From: Thermotogae bacterium
Lineage (GTDB): Bacteria > Thermotogota > Thermotogae > Thermotogales > DSM-5069
Direction: 5' to 3'
Length of the DNA stretch: 7,920 bases
Assembly: GCA_003641785.1 (NCBI GenBank)
Contig: QNAO01000035.1
Coordinates: forward strand, 1-7,920
Of the stretch, positions 1-6,648 are shown piece by piece. The notes beneath the pieces were generated by a model. It was not told the origin of the DNA, searched no databases, and saw nothing but the letters and a program-made list of their open reading frames with translations. Position 1 is the first letter of the stretch. Each line of letters starts with the position of its first letter. Position numbers and translations under genes: made by a program.

Positions 1-354
1 AGGGTTAATAACGGCAATTTGCCCAAGCAAGAAATGCGCACAAGCCCTTTGCTCTTCCTTTGATGGCACTCTGTTCCCGGGAGGTCTACATTTGACTACA
101 TTACATATGTAGACTTGTTCTCTTTTTATTTCGACCGACTCAAGTATCTTAGTTAACAATTGCCCAGCCCGCCCAACAAAAGGTCTTCCTGTCTTATCTT
201 CATCAGCACCAGGACCTTCTCCAACAAACATAATGGGTGCATCAAGATCTCCTTCTCCCAAAACAGTGTTTGTTCTAAAATTTGATAATGGACAAGAAAA
301 ACACTGCTCCACTCTGCTCTTAATAGCATCCATCATTTCTTGTTTTGTTAACAC
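1..354 (-). CDS. udg: Type 4 (Fe-S) uracil-DNA glycosylase, 3' part beyond window
   Basis: This enzyme removes uracil from DNA by cleaving the N-glycosidic bond, the first step of base excision repair of deaminated cytosine, which matters most in thermophiles. The 118 visible codons carry the family 4 hallmarks: active-site motif GEGPGADEDKTGRPFVGRAG at about residues 45-64, the CNVVKCRPPGN block at 84-94, and four cysteines (18, 21, 89, 105) with C-X2-C and C-X15-C spacing that would hold the 4Fe-4S cluster. The family is usually about 190-200 residues, so roughly 75 C-terminal residues, including the HPS-type motif, lie off the left edge. The GTG start at 354 is chosen because an in-frame TGA lies two codons upstream and the N-terminus then matches the length of Thermotoga homologues as remembered; ATG codons at 336 and 333 are alternatives without a better ribosome-binding site. 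It is transcribed divergently from the sugar operon and is probably functionally unrelated to it. Confidence 0.95.
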   Translation of the reverse strand, partial: MLTKQEMMDAIKSRVEQCFSCPLSNFRTNTVLGEGDLDAPIMFVGEGPGADEDKTGRPFVGRAGQLLTKILESVEIKREQVYICNVVKCRPPGNRVPSKEEQRACAHFLLGQIAVINP

Positions 355-400
355 AATTCATCACACCATAAAATAGAATTTATTAGAATCTTCTTATTTT

Positions 401-429
401 ATTTTAACACATTGAGTCAGAAATCTCAA
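401..429 (-). promoter_or_regulatory. Sigma-A promoter for the uracil-DNA glycosylase gene
   Basis: Read on the minus strand, a -35 box TTGAGA (429-424) is followed by a 17-bp spacer and a -10 box TAAAAT (406-401) with an upstream TGT giving an extended -10 element. Transcription would begin near 394, leaving a leader of about 40 nt before the GTG at 354. The -35 box overlaps the left arm of the palindrome at 427-449, so a protein bound there could also affect this promoter. This is a motif match by eye, not an experimental start site. Confidence 0.65.
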
Positions 430-449
430 GTTCTGGAGCGAGAAACTTG
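427..449. promoter_or_regulatory. Candidate ROK operator, CAAGTT-N11-AACTTG palindrome
   Basis: A perfect 6-bp inverted repeat (427-432 and 444-449) is separated by 11 bp, centred at 438. It sits directly upstream of the -35 box of the ROK promoter and overlaps the -35 box of the divergent glycosylase promoter. The 23-bp overall size and the AGTT/AACT half-sites resemble known ROK operators (NagC/Mlc sites of about 23 bp; XylR sites with AGTTT and AAACT arms), which suggests autoregulation by the adjacent ROK protein. That the ROK protein binds here is inference. Confidence 0.45.
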
Positions 450-450
450 G

Positions 451-479
451 TTGACGCATGTGGGGCGAGATGATATACT
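451..479 (+). promoter_or_regulatory. Strong sigma-A promoter of the sugar-transport operon
   Basis: A -35 box TTGACG (451-456), exactly 17 bp of spacer, and a -10 box TATACT (474-479) preceded by TGA at 471-473, forming an extended -10 element. The predicted start is near 486. This is close to consensus and is the only convincing promoter for the six-gene operon that follows. It also shows that the ATG codons at 458 and 470 lie upstream of the transcript and cannot be the ROK start if this promoter is used. Confidence 0.75.
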
Positions 480-490
480 TTTTAAGGATA
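474..490. promoter_or_regulatory. Imperfect palindrome over the -10 box and start site
   Basis: TATACTT and AAGGATA, separated by TTT, form an inverted repeat with 6 of 7 positions paired, centred at 482. It covers the -10 box and the predicted transcription start, a position where a bound repressor would block initiation. It is AT-rich, so chance occurrence is quite possible. Confidence 0.25.
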
Positions 491-514
491 AAAAATAAAC
501 TTCTTCTGGGGGTC

Positions 515-1681
515 ATGTTCACGAAACATCAGAGAGTTTCACAGAAGATAAGCCTCCTGAACCAGAAACGAATAATCAAGTACATAATCGAAAAAAAGAC
601 CGCAACCCGGGCTGAAATTTGCAGAAATCTCCACATAAGTTTTCCTGCAGTCAGCAATATCGTATCCAAGCTTGTTGAACAGGGTATGATTATTCAGAAA
701 GGAAAGCAAAGCAGCAGTTTGGGAAGAAAGCCAATCAGTCTTACACTGAACGATAAGGCGGCTACAATCGCTGTAGCACACGTAGGATATGGGGAATTGA
801 AAATTTCCATATTAGATCTCTGTGGATCTGTGCTCAGCACCTCTCATTTGAGCTTTGCCCGAAAGAGTTCTTTTTACACTGTGATTAAAATGCTAAGGCA
901 GCATCTTTCTGAAATGCTTGAGGAATTTAGATCTACACATGGTGGAACTCTTGGCCTGGCAGTGGCGGTCCCATCCCCATTAGACTATGTGAACAATCGT
1001 CTTGTAAAAAGCCGGTTCTATGGGTGGGAAAATAAGACACTTCCGAGAAGGTTCAATATATTGGGAAAGAGAGTGCCTATAATTTGGGAAAACGATTCAA
1101 ACATGCTCGCCTTAGGTGCCAGCCGCGTGTTCGGAAGTATCAAAAATCTTCTTGCGGTATACCTTGGAATCGGTATTGGAGCCGGAATAATCTATGATGG
1201 AAAGCTCTATCGAGGATACAACGGTATGGCAGGCGAAATAGGTCAAGTTCTTGTTCCCTTTGGTGATAAACTCAAGGAACTTGAAAGGATTGTTTCAGAG
1301 GAATCACTCATAGCGGTTGCAAGAGAGCACTTTGACAGTATTCCCGATATTTCTGGAGAAGAGCTGTTAAACCTATTAGAGAAGAGCGCTTCAGAAAAGG
1401 AGATCATAGTCAAATTGGATACGATTTCTCAGACGGTTTCTCAATTCCTTGCCGTGCTGATTGCTGGAATATGTCCCGAGTTAGTGGTTTTTGATGGCGA
1501 AGTCGTAAGAAAATGTCCGACACTGACGGATATGATTTTGACAAAGGCGCAGACATATACTCGCAGAGATCAAAGCTCTTTCAAGATAGCCACCGCTGGT
1601 AAATCTCTACTACTGACTGGAGGATACTGGTTGGTAGTGAAGAATGAATTTGGACTTGATGACGTACAGGATCTTGGATAG
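515..1681 (+). CDS. ROK-family transcriptional repressor of the sugar operon
   Basis: This is a cytoplasmic carbohydrate-responsive regulator of the NagC/Mlc/XylR type. From the ATG at 515 the product is 388 residues, normal for the family. An N-terminal winged helix-turn-helix spans about residues 15-65, with the recognition region near 33-53 (AEICRNLHISFPAVSNIVSK). A ROK sugar-kinase-like fold follows: VPSPLDY near 152-158, ENDSN at 192-196 and the ROK signature GIGIGAGIIYDG at about 218-229. The phosphate-binding DxGxT motif is degenerate (near 89-94) and the CxCGxxGCxE zinc motif is absent, so kinase activity is not expected. The residues equivalent to sugar contacts N193, D194, E241 and probably E257 remain, but the usual His after GEIG is Gln244. 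The start at 515 is preferred because the ATG at 458 lies inside the promoter; its ribosome-binding site is poor (GGGGGT, spacing too short), so the start is less certain than the gene. It is the first gene of the operon and probably controls it. Confidence 0.92.
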   Translation: MFTKHQRVSQKISLLNQKRIIKYIIEKKTATRAEICRNLHISFPAVSNIVSKLVEQGMIIQKGKQSSSLGRKPISLTLNDKAATIAVAHVGYGELKISILDLCGSVLSTSHLSFARKSSFYTVIKMLRQHLSEMLEEFRSTHGGTLGLAVAVPSPLDYVNNRLVKSRFYGWENKTLPRRFNILGKRVPIIWENDSNMLALGASRVFGSIKNLLAVYLGIGIGAGIIYDGKLYRGYNGMAGEIGQVLVPFGDKLKELERIVSEESLIAVAREHFDSIPDISGEELLNLLEKSASEKEIIVKLDTISQTVSQFLAVLIAGICPELVVFDGEVVRKCPTLTDMILTKAQTYTRRDQSSFKIATAGKSLLLTGGYWLVVKNEFGLDDVQDLG

Positions 1682-1687
1682 GAGGTG
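1681..1687 (+). promoter_or_regulatory. Ribosome-binding site GGAGGTG overlapping the ROK stop
   Basis: A full-strength Shine-Dalgarno sequence begins on the last base of the ROK stop codon TAG and lies 5 nt before the GTG at 1693. It fixes that GTG as the start of the first oxidoreductase and suggests translational coupling to the ROK gene. Confidence 0.85.
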
Positions 1688-1692
1688 AAATA

Positions 1693-2667
1693 GTGGTTAA
1701 AGTCGGCCTTATCGGAGCGGGATTTATTGGACAAGTACATGCAAGATCTCTGTCAAAGCTTTCTGAGGCTTCGCTTGAGATGGTATACGACATCAACGTC
1801 AAATCATCCCAGAGAATAGCAAAAGAATACAAAGCGAGAGTTGCCGATTCTTTTGAGACTATCATCAAGCGCTGCGATGCTATCGTACTTGCAGTACCAA
1901 CGGATGTTCGACACACTTATCTTGAAAAAGCTTTTAAAACGGGAAAACCGATACTATGTGAAAAACCACTTGCAAGAACAGTAGAAGAGGGTGAATGGAT
2001 CCTAAGAAATGTTAAAAGCACTCACTGCATTTTTACAGTGGGACACGTGGTGAGATTCTTTCCAGAATATGTGAATATCCGCAATCAGGTTTTGAAAGGT
2101 AAAGTTGGCGATGTGTGTGAGGTGCGAAGTTTCAGAGGGGGGCCTCTACCAGACTGGTCAAGCTGGTTCAAGAGCTTTAAACGAAGTGGGGGATCAATTC
2201 TGGATCTGGCTATACATGATATAGATTTCTGGATATGGGTTTTGGGCAAGGTGAAAAAGGTCAGCGCGAGATCCCTCGATCGTTCTGAAAACATTACGAA
2301 AGATCACTGCTATGTGCTGTTATCTTTTGAAAACGGTGCTTTGGCCCACATTGAAGCAACCTGGGCTTATCCCCCAAATTCTCCATTCAGAACATCTGTA
2401 GAACTCACGGGAAGTAAGGGATCTATTTCTTTTAACAGCACTGACTTCTCTCCTCTTTCTGTCCACATAGAAGAGAAAAGTTTCACAGAATCACCAGCTT
2501 ATCTGGACCCATACGCTAAAATGATGAAAAGCTTTGTGAACTCAGTTATAAAGAATTCAGAGCCTGAAGTCACGGTGGAAGACGCGTTTCGATCTCTTGA
2601 AATTGCCTGCTTGGCTTTGAAATCAGCACAGAAAGAAAGCGAGTGCCTCGTGGAGGGAAAAGTATGA
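1693..2667 (+). CDS. Gfo/Idh/MocA-family NAD(P)-dependent oxidoreductase (first of two)
   Basis: A soluble dehydrogenase of 324 residues acting on a sugar, sugar acid or cyclitol. The N-terminal Rossmann fold begins with a classical dinucleotide loop GLIGAGFIG at residues 5-13, with an acidic residue after strand 2 (Asp33 in VYDIN), compatible with NAD preference. The family's EKP motif, with the lysine that contacts cofactor and substrate, is at 90-92 (CEKPLA). The C-terminal substrate domain carries the GGSILDLAIHDIDFW block at 166-180, including the expected Asp171, His175 and Asp178. Everything needed for catalysis appears intact. The GTG start is set by the GGAGGTG site, and the stop overlaps the next start (ATGA). 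Being between the regulator and the transporter genes, it should process the imported compound; candidates are myo-inositol-type or glycoside 3-dehydrogenase reactions, but the substrate is unknown. Confidence 0.93.
   Translation: MVKVGLIGAGFIGQVHARSLSKLSEASLEMVYDINVKSSQRIAKEYKARVADSFETIIKRCDAIVLAVPTDVRHTYLEKAFKTGKPILCEKPLARTVEEGEWILRNVKSTHCIFTVGHVVRFFPEYVNIRNQVLKGKVGDVCEVRSFRGGPLPDWSSWFKSFKRSGGSILDLAIHDIDFWIWVLGKVKKVSARSLDRSENITKDHCYVLLSFENGALAHIEATWAYPPNSPFRTSVELTGSKGSISFNSTDFSPLSVHIEEKSFTESPAYLDPYAKMMKSFVNSVIKNSEPEVTVEDAFRSLEIACLALKSAQKESECLVEGKV
2652..2657 (+). promoter_or_regulatory. Ribosome-binding site GGAGGG that decides the second oxidoreductase start
   Basis: This site lies 6 nt before the ATG at 2664, which overlaps the preceding stop as ATGA. 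It favours 2664 over the upstream in-frame GTG at 2643, which has no such site and would put the ribosome-binding site inside the coding region. Confidence 0.8.
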
Positions 2668-3656
2668 GTAAGATGACAGTTGGCTTGATATCATCCGCTC
2701 ACGTCCACGCTGATAGCTATGTGGAGATTCTCAAAAGCTGTGATGCTTTTCATTTCATAGGAGTTTGGGATGACGATCAGAATCGGGGAAAACGCTTTTG
2801 CAATCTTCATGGTGTTGATTATTTTGACAGATTCGAAGATCTGATTTCCACCTGTGAATGTGTTGTGGTCACATCTGAGAATGTTAAACACAAAGAACAC
2901 ATAATCAAGTGCGCTGGAAAGGTGAAAGGTATTCTGTGCGAAAAGCCGCTGGCGCCAACAATTGACGACGCGCAAAAGATGATTGAAGTGTGTGCAAAAC
3001 AAGGAACGAATCTGTGCACAGCTTTTCCAGTTCGTTTTCACCCTGTTTCAAAGCGAGTAAAGGAAATCGTGGTTTCAAAAGAACTTGGAGAAATCAAGAT
3101 GATTATCTCAACGAATCGTGGCAAAGTTCCACCGGGTTGGTTCACTTCTCCAGAACTCTCTGGCGGTGGCGCGATAATGGATCACGTTGTTCACGTAGTG
3201 GACTTTCTTAGGTGGTCAACTGGCAAGGAGTTCAGAACCGTCAGAACATCTCTCGGTAGGCAGATAAACAAAGGCCTCCAGGTGGAAGATTGTGCAATCC
3301 TTGAATTGAAGCTTGAGGAGATACCTGTGACTCTTGACTGTAGTTGGGGTATGCCCGTTTCTTATCCGTACTGGGGAGAGGTGAAGATTCGCTTGATTTT
3401 GGAAAAAGGAGTGATTGAAGCCGATGTTTTCTCTCAAAACATAGTTTTCCGCAGCAATGAATCCCATCACGAAGAATGGATAAACTATGGTGATAATGCC
3501 GATGAAGTAATGCTGCTTTCTTTTGCGGATTTCATCAGATATGGTACAGATTTTCCCACAGCCAAAGATGGTCTGGAAGCAACCAGAGTTGTGGAAAAAG
3601 CCTATGAATCTGTCAAGCTGAACAGAGAAGTGGTAATACATGGCGAAGAGAGATAA
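2664..3656 (+). CDS. Gfo/Idh/MocA-family oxidoreductase with divergent cofactor loop (second of two)
   Basis: A 330-residue paralogue of the preceding gene product, with only general similarity. The expected GxGxxG loop is replaced by GLISSAHVHADSY at residues 7-19, with two histidines (13, 15) where glycines and small residues usually sit. From memory, a subgroup of this family in other thermophiles and haloarchaea shares this S-x-AHxHAxSY start, so it is probably a distinct subfamily rather than a damaged enzyme. The rest is standard: Asp36-38 after strand 2, CEKPLAP at 92-98, FPVRFHP at 121-127, and GGGAIMDHVVHVVDFLRW at 167-184 with Asp173, His177 and Asp180. It starts on the stop of the previous gene and its own end overlaps the permease start by 17 bp, so all three are likely translated together. 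It may catalyse the partner step (re-reduction or second oxidation) to the first dehydrogenase; the substrate is unknown. Confidence 0.9.
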   Translation: MSKMTVGLISSAHVHADSYVEILKSCDAFHFIGVWDDDQNRGKRFCNLHGVDYFDRFEDLISTCECVVVTSENVKHKEHIIKCAGKVKGILCEKPLAPTIDDAQKMIEVCAKQGTNLCTAFPVRFHPVSKRVKEIVVSKELGEIKMIISTNRGKVPPGWFTSPELSGGGAIMDHVVHVVDFLRWSTGKEFRTVRTSLGRQINKGLQVEDCAILELKLEEIPVTLDCSWGMPVSYPYWGEVKIRLILEKGVIEADVFSQNIVFRSNESHHEEWINYGDNADEVMLLSFADFIRYGTDFPTAKDGLEATRVVEKAYESVKLNREVVIHGEER

Positions 3657-4509
3657 TGGTTGGAGATTTGTAATACCAGCTGTTGTGGTACTCGCGGCGG
3701 TAGTGGCGTTTCCATTTGGTTTCAGTCTCTACATCAGTTTTACCGAATCCACAGCTTACAGTATTTACAACGGTAGGTTCCTCCTGTTCGACAACTACTT
3801 AGGCTTGTTTAAGGATATCAAGTTCTGGGATTCTCTGCGTGTTTCATCTTTGTATGTCGCTCTTGCGGTGGGAATCGAGATGGTAGGTGGCTTTTTCCTT
3901 GCCTTACTTGTTGATTCACTACCGAAGTTCAAGAAGTTGTTCATGATACTTTTTATTCTTCCGATGATGGTAGCTCCTCTTGTCTACGGCATAATATTCA
4001 AGCTCATGTATAACAGTATTTATGGTTTCATACCCGTTTTTTTCAGAGATGTCTTTGACATAGAGATAACCCCCTTGAACAAACCATTTGCTGCTCTTTT
4101 CTCTATGGTGGTTGTGGATGCCTTTCAATGGACTTCTTTTGTATTTCTCGTGTTTTTCTCGGCACTTCAAGCCTTGCCGCGAGAACCACTGGAGGCGTCT
4201 CTAATCGATGGCGCGGGATATTGGAAAAGCGTTTGGTATGTCACACTACCTCTTTTACGCCCTGTTACGGCTGTGATTCTTATATTCAGAATCATGGACT
4301 CCTTCAAGGTATTTGATCAAATATTCGTGATAACAGGCGGTGGACCGGGTGCTTCCACAACGACCATGTCTTTATACACATACTTTCTCATGTTCACGAG
4401 ATACAACTTTGGAAAGGCAGCTGCTCTGACGATCATAATACTCATAACTGTTACCTTGATCACAAGATTTGCTTTCAATGCTCTCTACAAAGAGGTGTCC
4501 TACCAATGA
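3640..4509 (+). CDS. Carbohydrate ABC transporter permease, MalF/UgpA type
   Basis: An integral inner-membrane subunit of a CUT1-family sugar importer, 289 residues, the usual size for family members with six membrane spans. Hydrophobic segments appear near residues 10-33, 68-91, 99-121, 150-177, 206-222 and 258-278. The cytoplasmic EAA loop that docks onto the ATPase is at about 185-204 (E185 to P204, with the conserved DGAG at 190-193), followed by the MalF-type ITGGGPGAST at 231-240. The ATG at 3640 lies inside the end of the preceding oxidoreductase gene, overlapping it by 17 bp; its ribosome-binding site is weak (GAAGTGG region), consistent with coupling. It pairs with the next permease. 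The ATPase partner is not encoded here. Confidence 0.95.
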   Translation: MAKRDNGWRFVIPAVVVLAAVVAFPFGFSLYISFTESTAYSIYNGRFLLFDNYLGLFKDIKFWDSLRVSSLYVALAVGIEMVGGFFLALLVDSLPKFKKLFMILFILPMMVAPLVYGIIFKLMYNSIYGFIPVFFRDVFDIEITPLNKPFAALFSMVVVDAFQWTSFVFLVFFSALQALPREPLEASLIDGAGYWKSVWYVTLPLLRPVTAVILIFRIMDSFKVFDQIFVITGGGPGASTTTMSLYTYFLMFTRYNFGKAAALTIIILITVTLITRFAFNALYKEVSYQ

Positions 4510-5324
4510 ACAAAAGGAAGAGGCATGTGATTTTGTACACCATTGCGGCTTTGATAGTTTTGCTGGCGAATTTCCCAATAATATTCATAGTTTTCACTTC
4601 TTTTAAACCCCTTGTTGATATCATGCAACCATCGCTGAATCTTTCATTTACACCCACTCTTGACAATTACAAAGCTCTTTTCAGCGAGAGTTTCGACTTT
4701 GGAAGATACATAATGAACAGCATCGTGATAGCTACGTTGTCGACTGTTATTGGCGTGAGTGTTTCCATTCCGGCAGTTTATGGTATCTCGAGATTTGGAG
4801 AGATGAAAAAGGGTGTGGCATTCTGGATTCTTTCAATAAGAATGGTTCCACCCATAGTTTTTGCACTCCCCTTGTTCCTGATACTTAGACTCGTGGGGCT
4901 TATAGATTCAAGCTTGGGTTTGATCCTGGTATATCTGACAACTACTGTCCCTTTATCAGTTTGGGTTTTGAACACATTTTTAAGCGAAATCCCAAAATCC
5001 CTGGAAGAATCGGCAATGCTTGATGGTGCTTCTCGATCAAGAATTTTGCTGAGAATAATTCTCCCGCTGATAAAGCCTGGCATTGTAGCGGTGTTTATCT
5101 TGAACTTCATATTTTCGTGGAATGAGTTTTTCTTCGCTTTTCTCATGACTCAAGATAAGGCGGTTACATTCACGGTGGGAATGGCGAGATTTGTCACTGG
5201 ATACAGCATTTACTGGGGATCCATAGCGGCGGCAGCTACGATTTCCATGGTGCCAATGTTAATTATGACGATTCTTGTTCAGAAATATCTGGTGCGTGGG
5301 CTAACCTTTGGTGCCGTTAAGTAA
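4506..5324 (+). CDS. Carbohydrate ABC transporter permease, MalG/UgpE type
   Basis: The second membrane subunit of the same importer, 272 residues with a probable six spans (about residues 9-31, 68-93, 103-126, 135-157, 189-213, 235-257). The EAA loop runs from E167 to P187 with the DGA core at 173-175. The C-terminus QKYLVRGLTFGAVK is the conserved MalG-family tail that contacts the ATPase. Its ATG overlaps the preceding stop as ATGA, and AGAGGTG lies 8 nt upstream. Permease order (MalF type then MalG type, followed by the binding protein) is regular for a CUT1 operon, although binding-protein genes often come first in such operons. Confidence 0.95.
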   Translation: MNKRKRHVILYTIAALIVLLANFPIIFIVFTSFKPLVDIMQPSLNLSFTPTLDNYKALFSESFDFGRYIMNSIVIATLSTVIGVSVSIPAVYGISRFGEMKKGVAFWILSIRMVPPIVFALPLFLILRLVGLIDSSLGLILVYLTTTVPLSVWVLNTFLSEIPKSLEESAMLDGASRSRILLRIILPLIKPGIVAVFILNFIFSWNEFFFAFLMTQDKAVTFTVGMARFVTGYSIYWGSIAAAATISMVPMLIMTILVQKYLVRGLTFGAVK

Positions 5325-5337
5325 CAAAATTCTCATT

Positions 5338-5345
5338 GGGAGGTG
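5338..5345 (+). promoter_or_regulatory. Ribosome-binding site GGGAGGTG of the binding-protein gene
   Basis: It lies 5 nt before the ATG at 5351 and rules out the in-frame TTG at 5336, which would overlap the site itself. The strength of this site fits the high expression usual for solute-binding proteins. Confidence 0.85.
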
Positions 5346-5350
5346 TTGTT

Positions 5351-6634
5351 ATGAAGCGCTGGCTTGTTGTTTTGTTGATCAGTTTTTCAGTTGTCCTCAT
5401 GTTCGCAACCACGATACCTGAAATAACTCTGTTCTGTCGAGCAGGTCCTGAGGGGGATGCACACAAATCTCAGGTAGAGTATTGGAACAGCAATCTTGCT
5501 GAAAAGTACGGTTTCAAAGTCAAGATAATTGAGGCGACACGGGCGGACTACTACACATATGTTAACAACACGCTGCTTGCCGGTGGAAAGACACCAGATA
5601 TTATGGAATCCTTCAGCGGATTCACGGCATTGTATGGAAAAAGCAAAATGGCATTCGATCTCACAGACTGGTACTGCGATGACACAATGTTCCCATATGA
5701 CCGCAGTGACTGGCTGGATATATCAATGAAACTGGTCACGTACAATGGCAGAATTTACGCGCTGCCCACAGACACAAACACATACTTACTGTTCTATCGA
5801 AAGGACTTAATATCTGAACCACCCAAAACATGGGAGGAAGCGTATGAAGTTGCAAAACAGTTCACAAAGAAACACAACAAGAACTCGCCGACAATGTATG
5901 GAATAGCATTTTACGGCAGGAAGAGCGAATCACTTCCAATGTTTTACTACCAAATCTTTCGTTCGTACGGTGGAACGTGGTGGTATGACAGGCCAGCTTT
6001 CGACAGCGAACCCGCTTTGAAAGCATTGAAGTGGGTCGAGAGTGTCATTAAAGACGGCTTAGTTCCTCCAGACATATCAACTTATGAATACATGGAAATC
6101 CTCGGTGCCCTTCAAACGGGTCAGATCGCGATGGCTGTCCAGTGGGACGCGGCTTATCCCACCCTGAAAGACAAGAACGCATCACCGCTCGTTTGGGATA
6201 AAATAGCAGTTGCGATGGTTCCAGGGGTTGAAACACCTGAAGGTTTAAGGCGAGCGCAATCCGCTCATGATCAGATGCTCGTTATAAATCCCAATTCCGA
6301 ATTCAAGAAGGAGGCATTCACGTTTATAGCGTGGGCTACTGCTTCTCCTGAAGGAGCGAAGATATATGCCATGGCGGGGGCATCTCCAGCCAGAAAGTCT
6401 GTTCTCAGCGATCCAGAGGTGTTGTCCAAATTCCCAAGATTCCAGTTTAAGCTTCCCGCTCTTGATCAATGGGGATACGCTGAGCCGCAGATTCCCGACT
6501 ATCCTGAAATGAAAGATATCTTGAACACATATCTGGCAAAGGTTTGGGCTCTTGAGCTCGATCCTGAAACAGCTTTGAAACGAGCTAACAACGAGATTTA
6601 CGATTTTCTTGTAGCCAAAGGCTATTACAAATAA
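5351..6634 (+). CDS. Secreted sugar-binding protein of the ABC transporter (SBP family 1)
   Basis: The extracytoplasmic receptor that captures the substrate and hands it to the two permeases. The product is 427 residues. An N-terminal Sec signal peptide (KR, then hydrophobic residues 4-18, small residues before Ala19) is likely cleaved after LMFA; no lipobox cysteine is present, so it should be soluble in the periplasm-like space, as is usual for Thermotogota. The mature part has family 1 landmarks: ITLFCRAGPEGD near the mature N-terminus, LLAGGKTPDIM at about 75-85, and YNGRIYALPTDTNTYLLFYR at 131-150, which is the characteristic first-lobe motif. Many aromatic residues (several Trp and Tyr) are compatible with a carbohydrate ligand. 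The nearest upstream gene ends 26 bp before, so it belongs to the same transcript. The ligand cannot be named from sequence alone. Confidence 0.94.
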   Translation: MKRWLVVLLISFSVVLMFATTIPEITLFCRAGPEGDAHKSQVEYWNSNLAEKYGFKVKIIEATRADYYTYVNNTLLAGGKTPDIMESFSGFTALYGKSKMAFDLTDWYCDDTMFPYDRSDWLDISMKLVTYNGRIYALPTDTNTYLLFYRKDLISEPPKTWEEAYEVAKQFTKKHNKNSPTMYGIAFYGRKSESLPMFYYQIFRSYGGTWWYDRPAFDSEPALKALKWVESVIKDGLVPPDISTYEYMEILGALQTGQIAMAVQWDAAYPTLKDKNASPLVWDKIAVAMVPGVETPEGLRRAQSAHDQMLVINPNSEFKKEAFTFIAWATASPEGAKIYAMAGASPARKSVLSDPEVLSKFPRFQFKLPALDQWGYAEPQIPDYPEMKDILNTYLAKVWALELDPETALKRANNEIYDFLVAKGYYK

Positions 6635-6648
6635 TTGGATGCTTACAA

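Noticed and set aside
2643..2663. In-frame GTG at 2643 as start of the second oxidoreductase
   Set aside because: It has no ribosome-binding site and would bury the good GGAGGG at 2652-2657; the ATG at 2664 overlaps the previous stop as ATGA and gives a normal N-terminus right before the first Rossmann strand.
3216..3641. Long minus-strand open frames opposite the second oxidoreductase and other operon genes
   Set aside because: They lie wholly antisense to well-supported genes, have no ribosome-binding sites or recognisable domains, and are explained as shadows of the real coding frames.
5336..5350. In-frame TTG at 5336 as start of the binding protein
   Set aside because: It overlaps the GGGAGGTG ribosome-binding site; the ATG at 5351 gives a textbook signal peptide.
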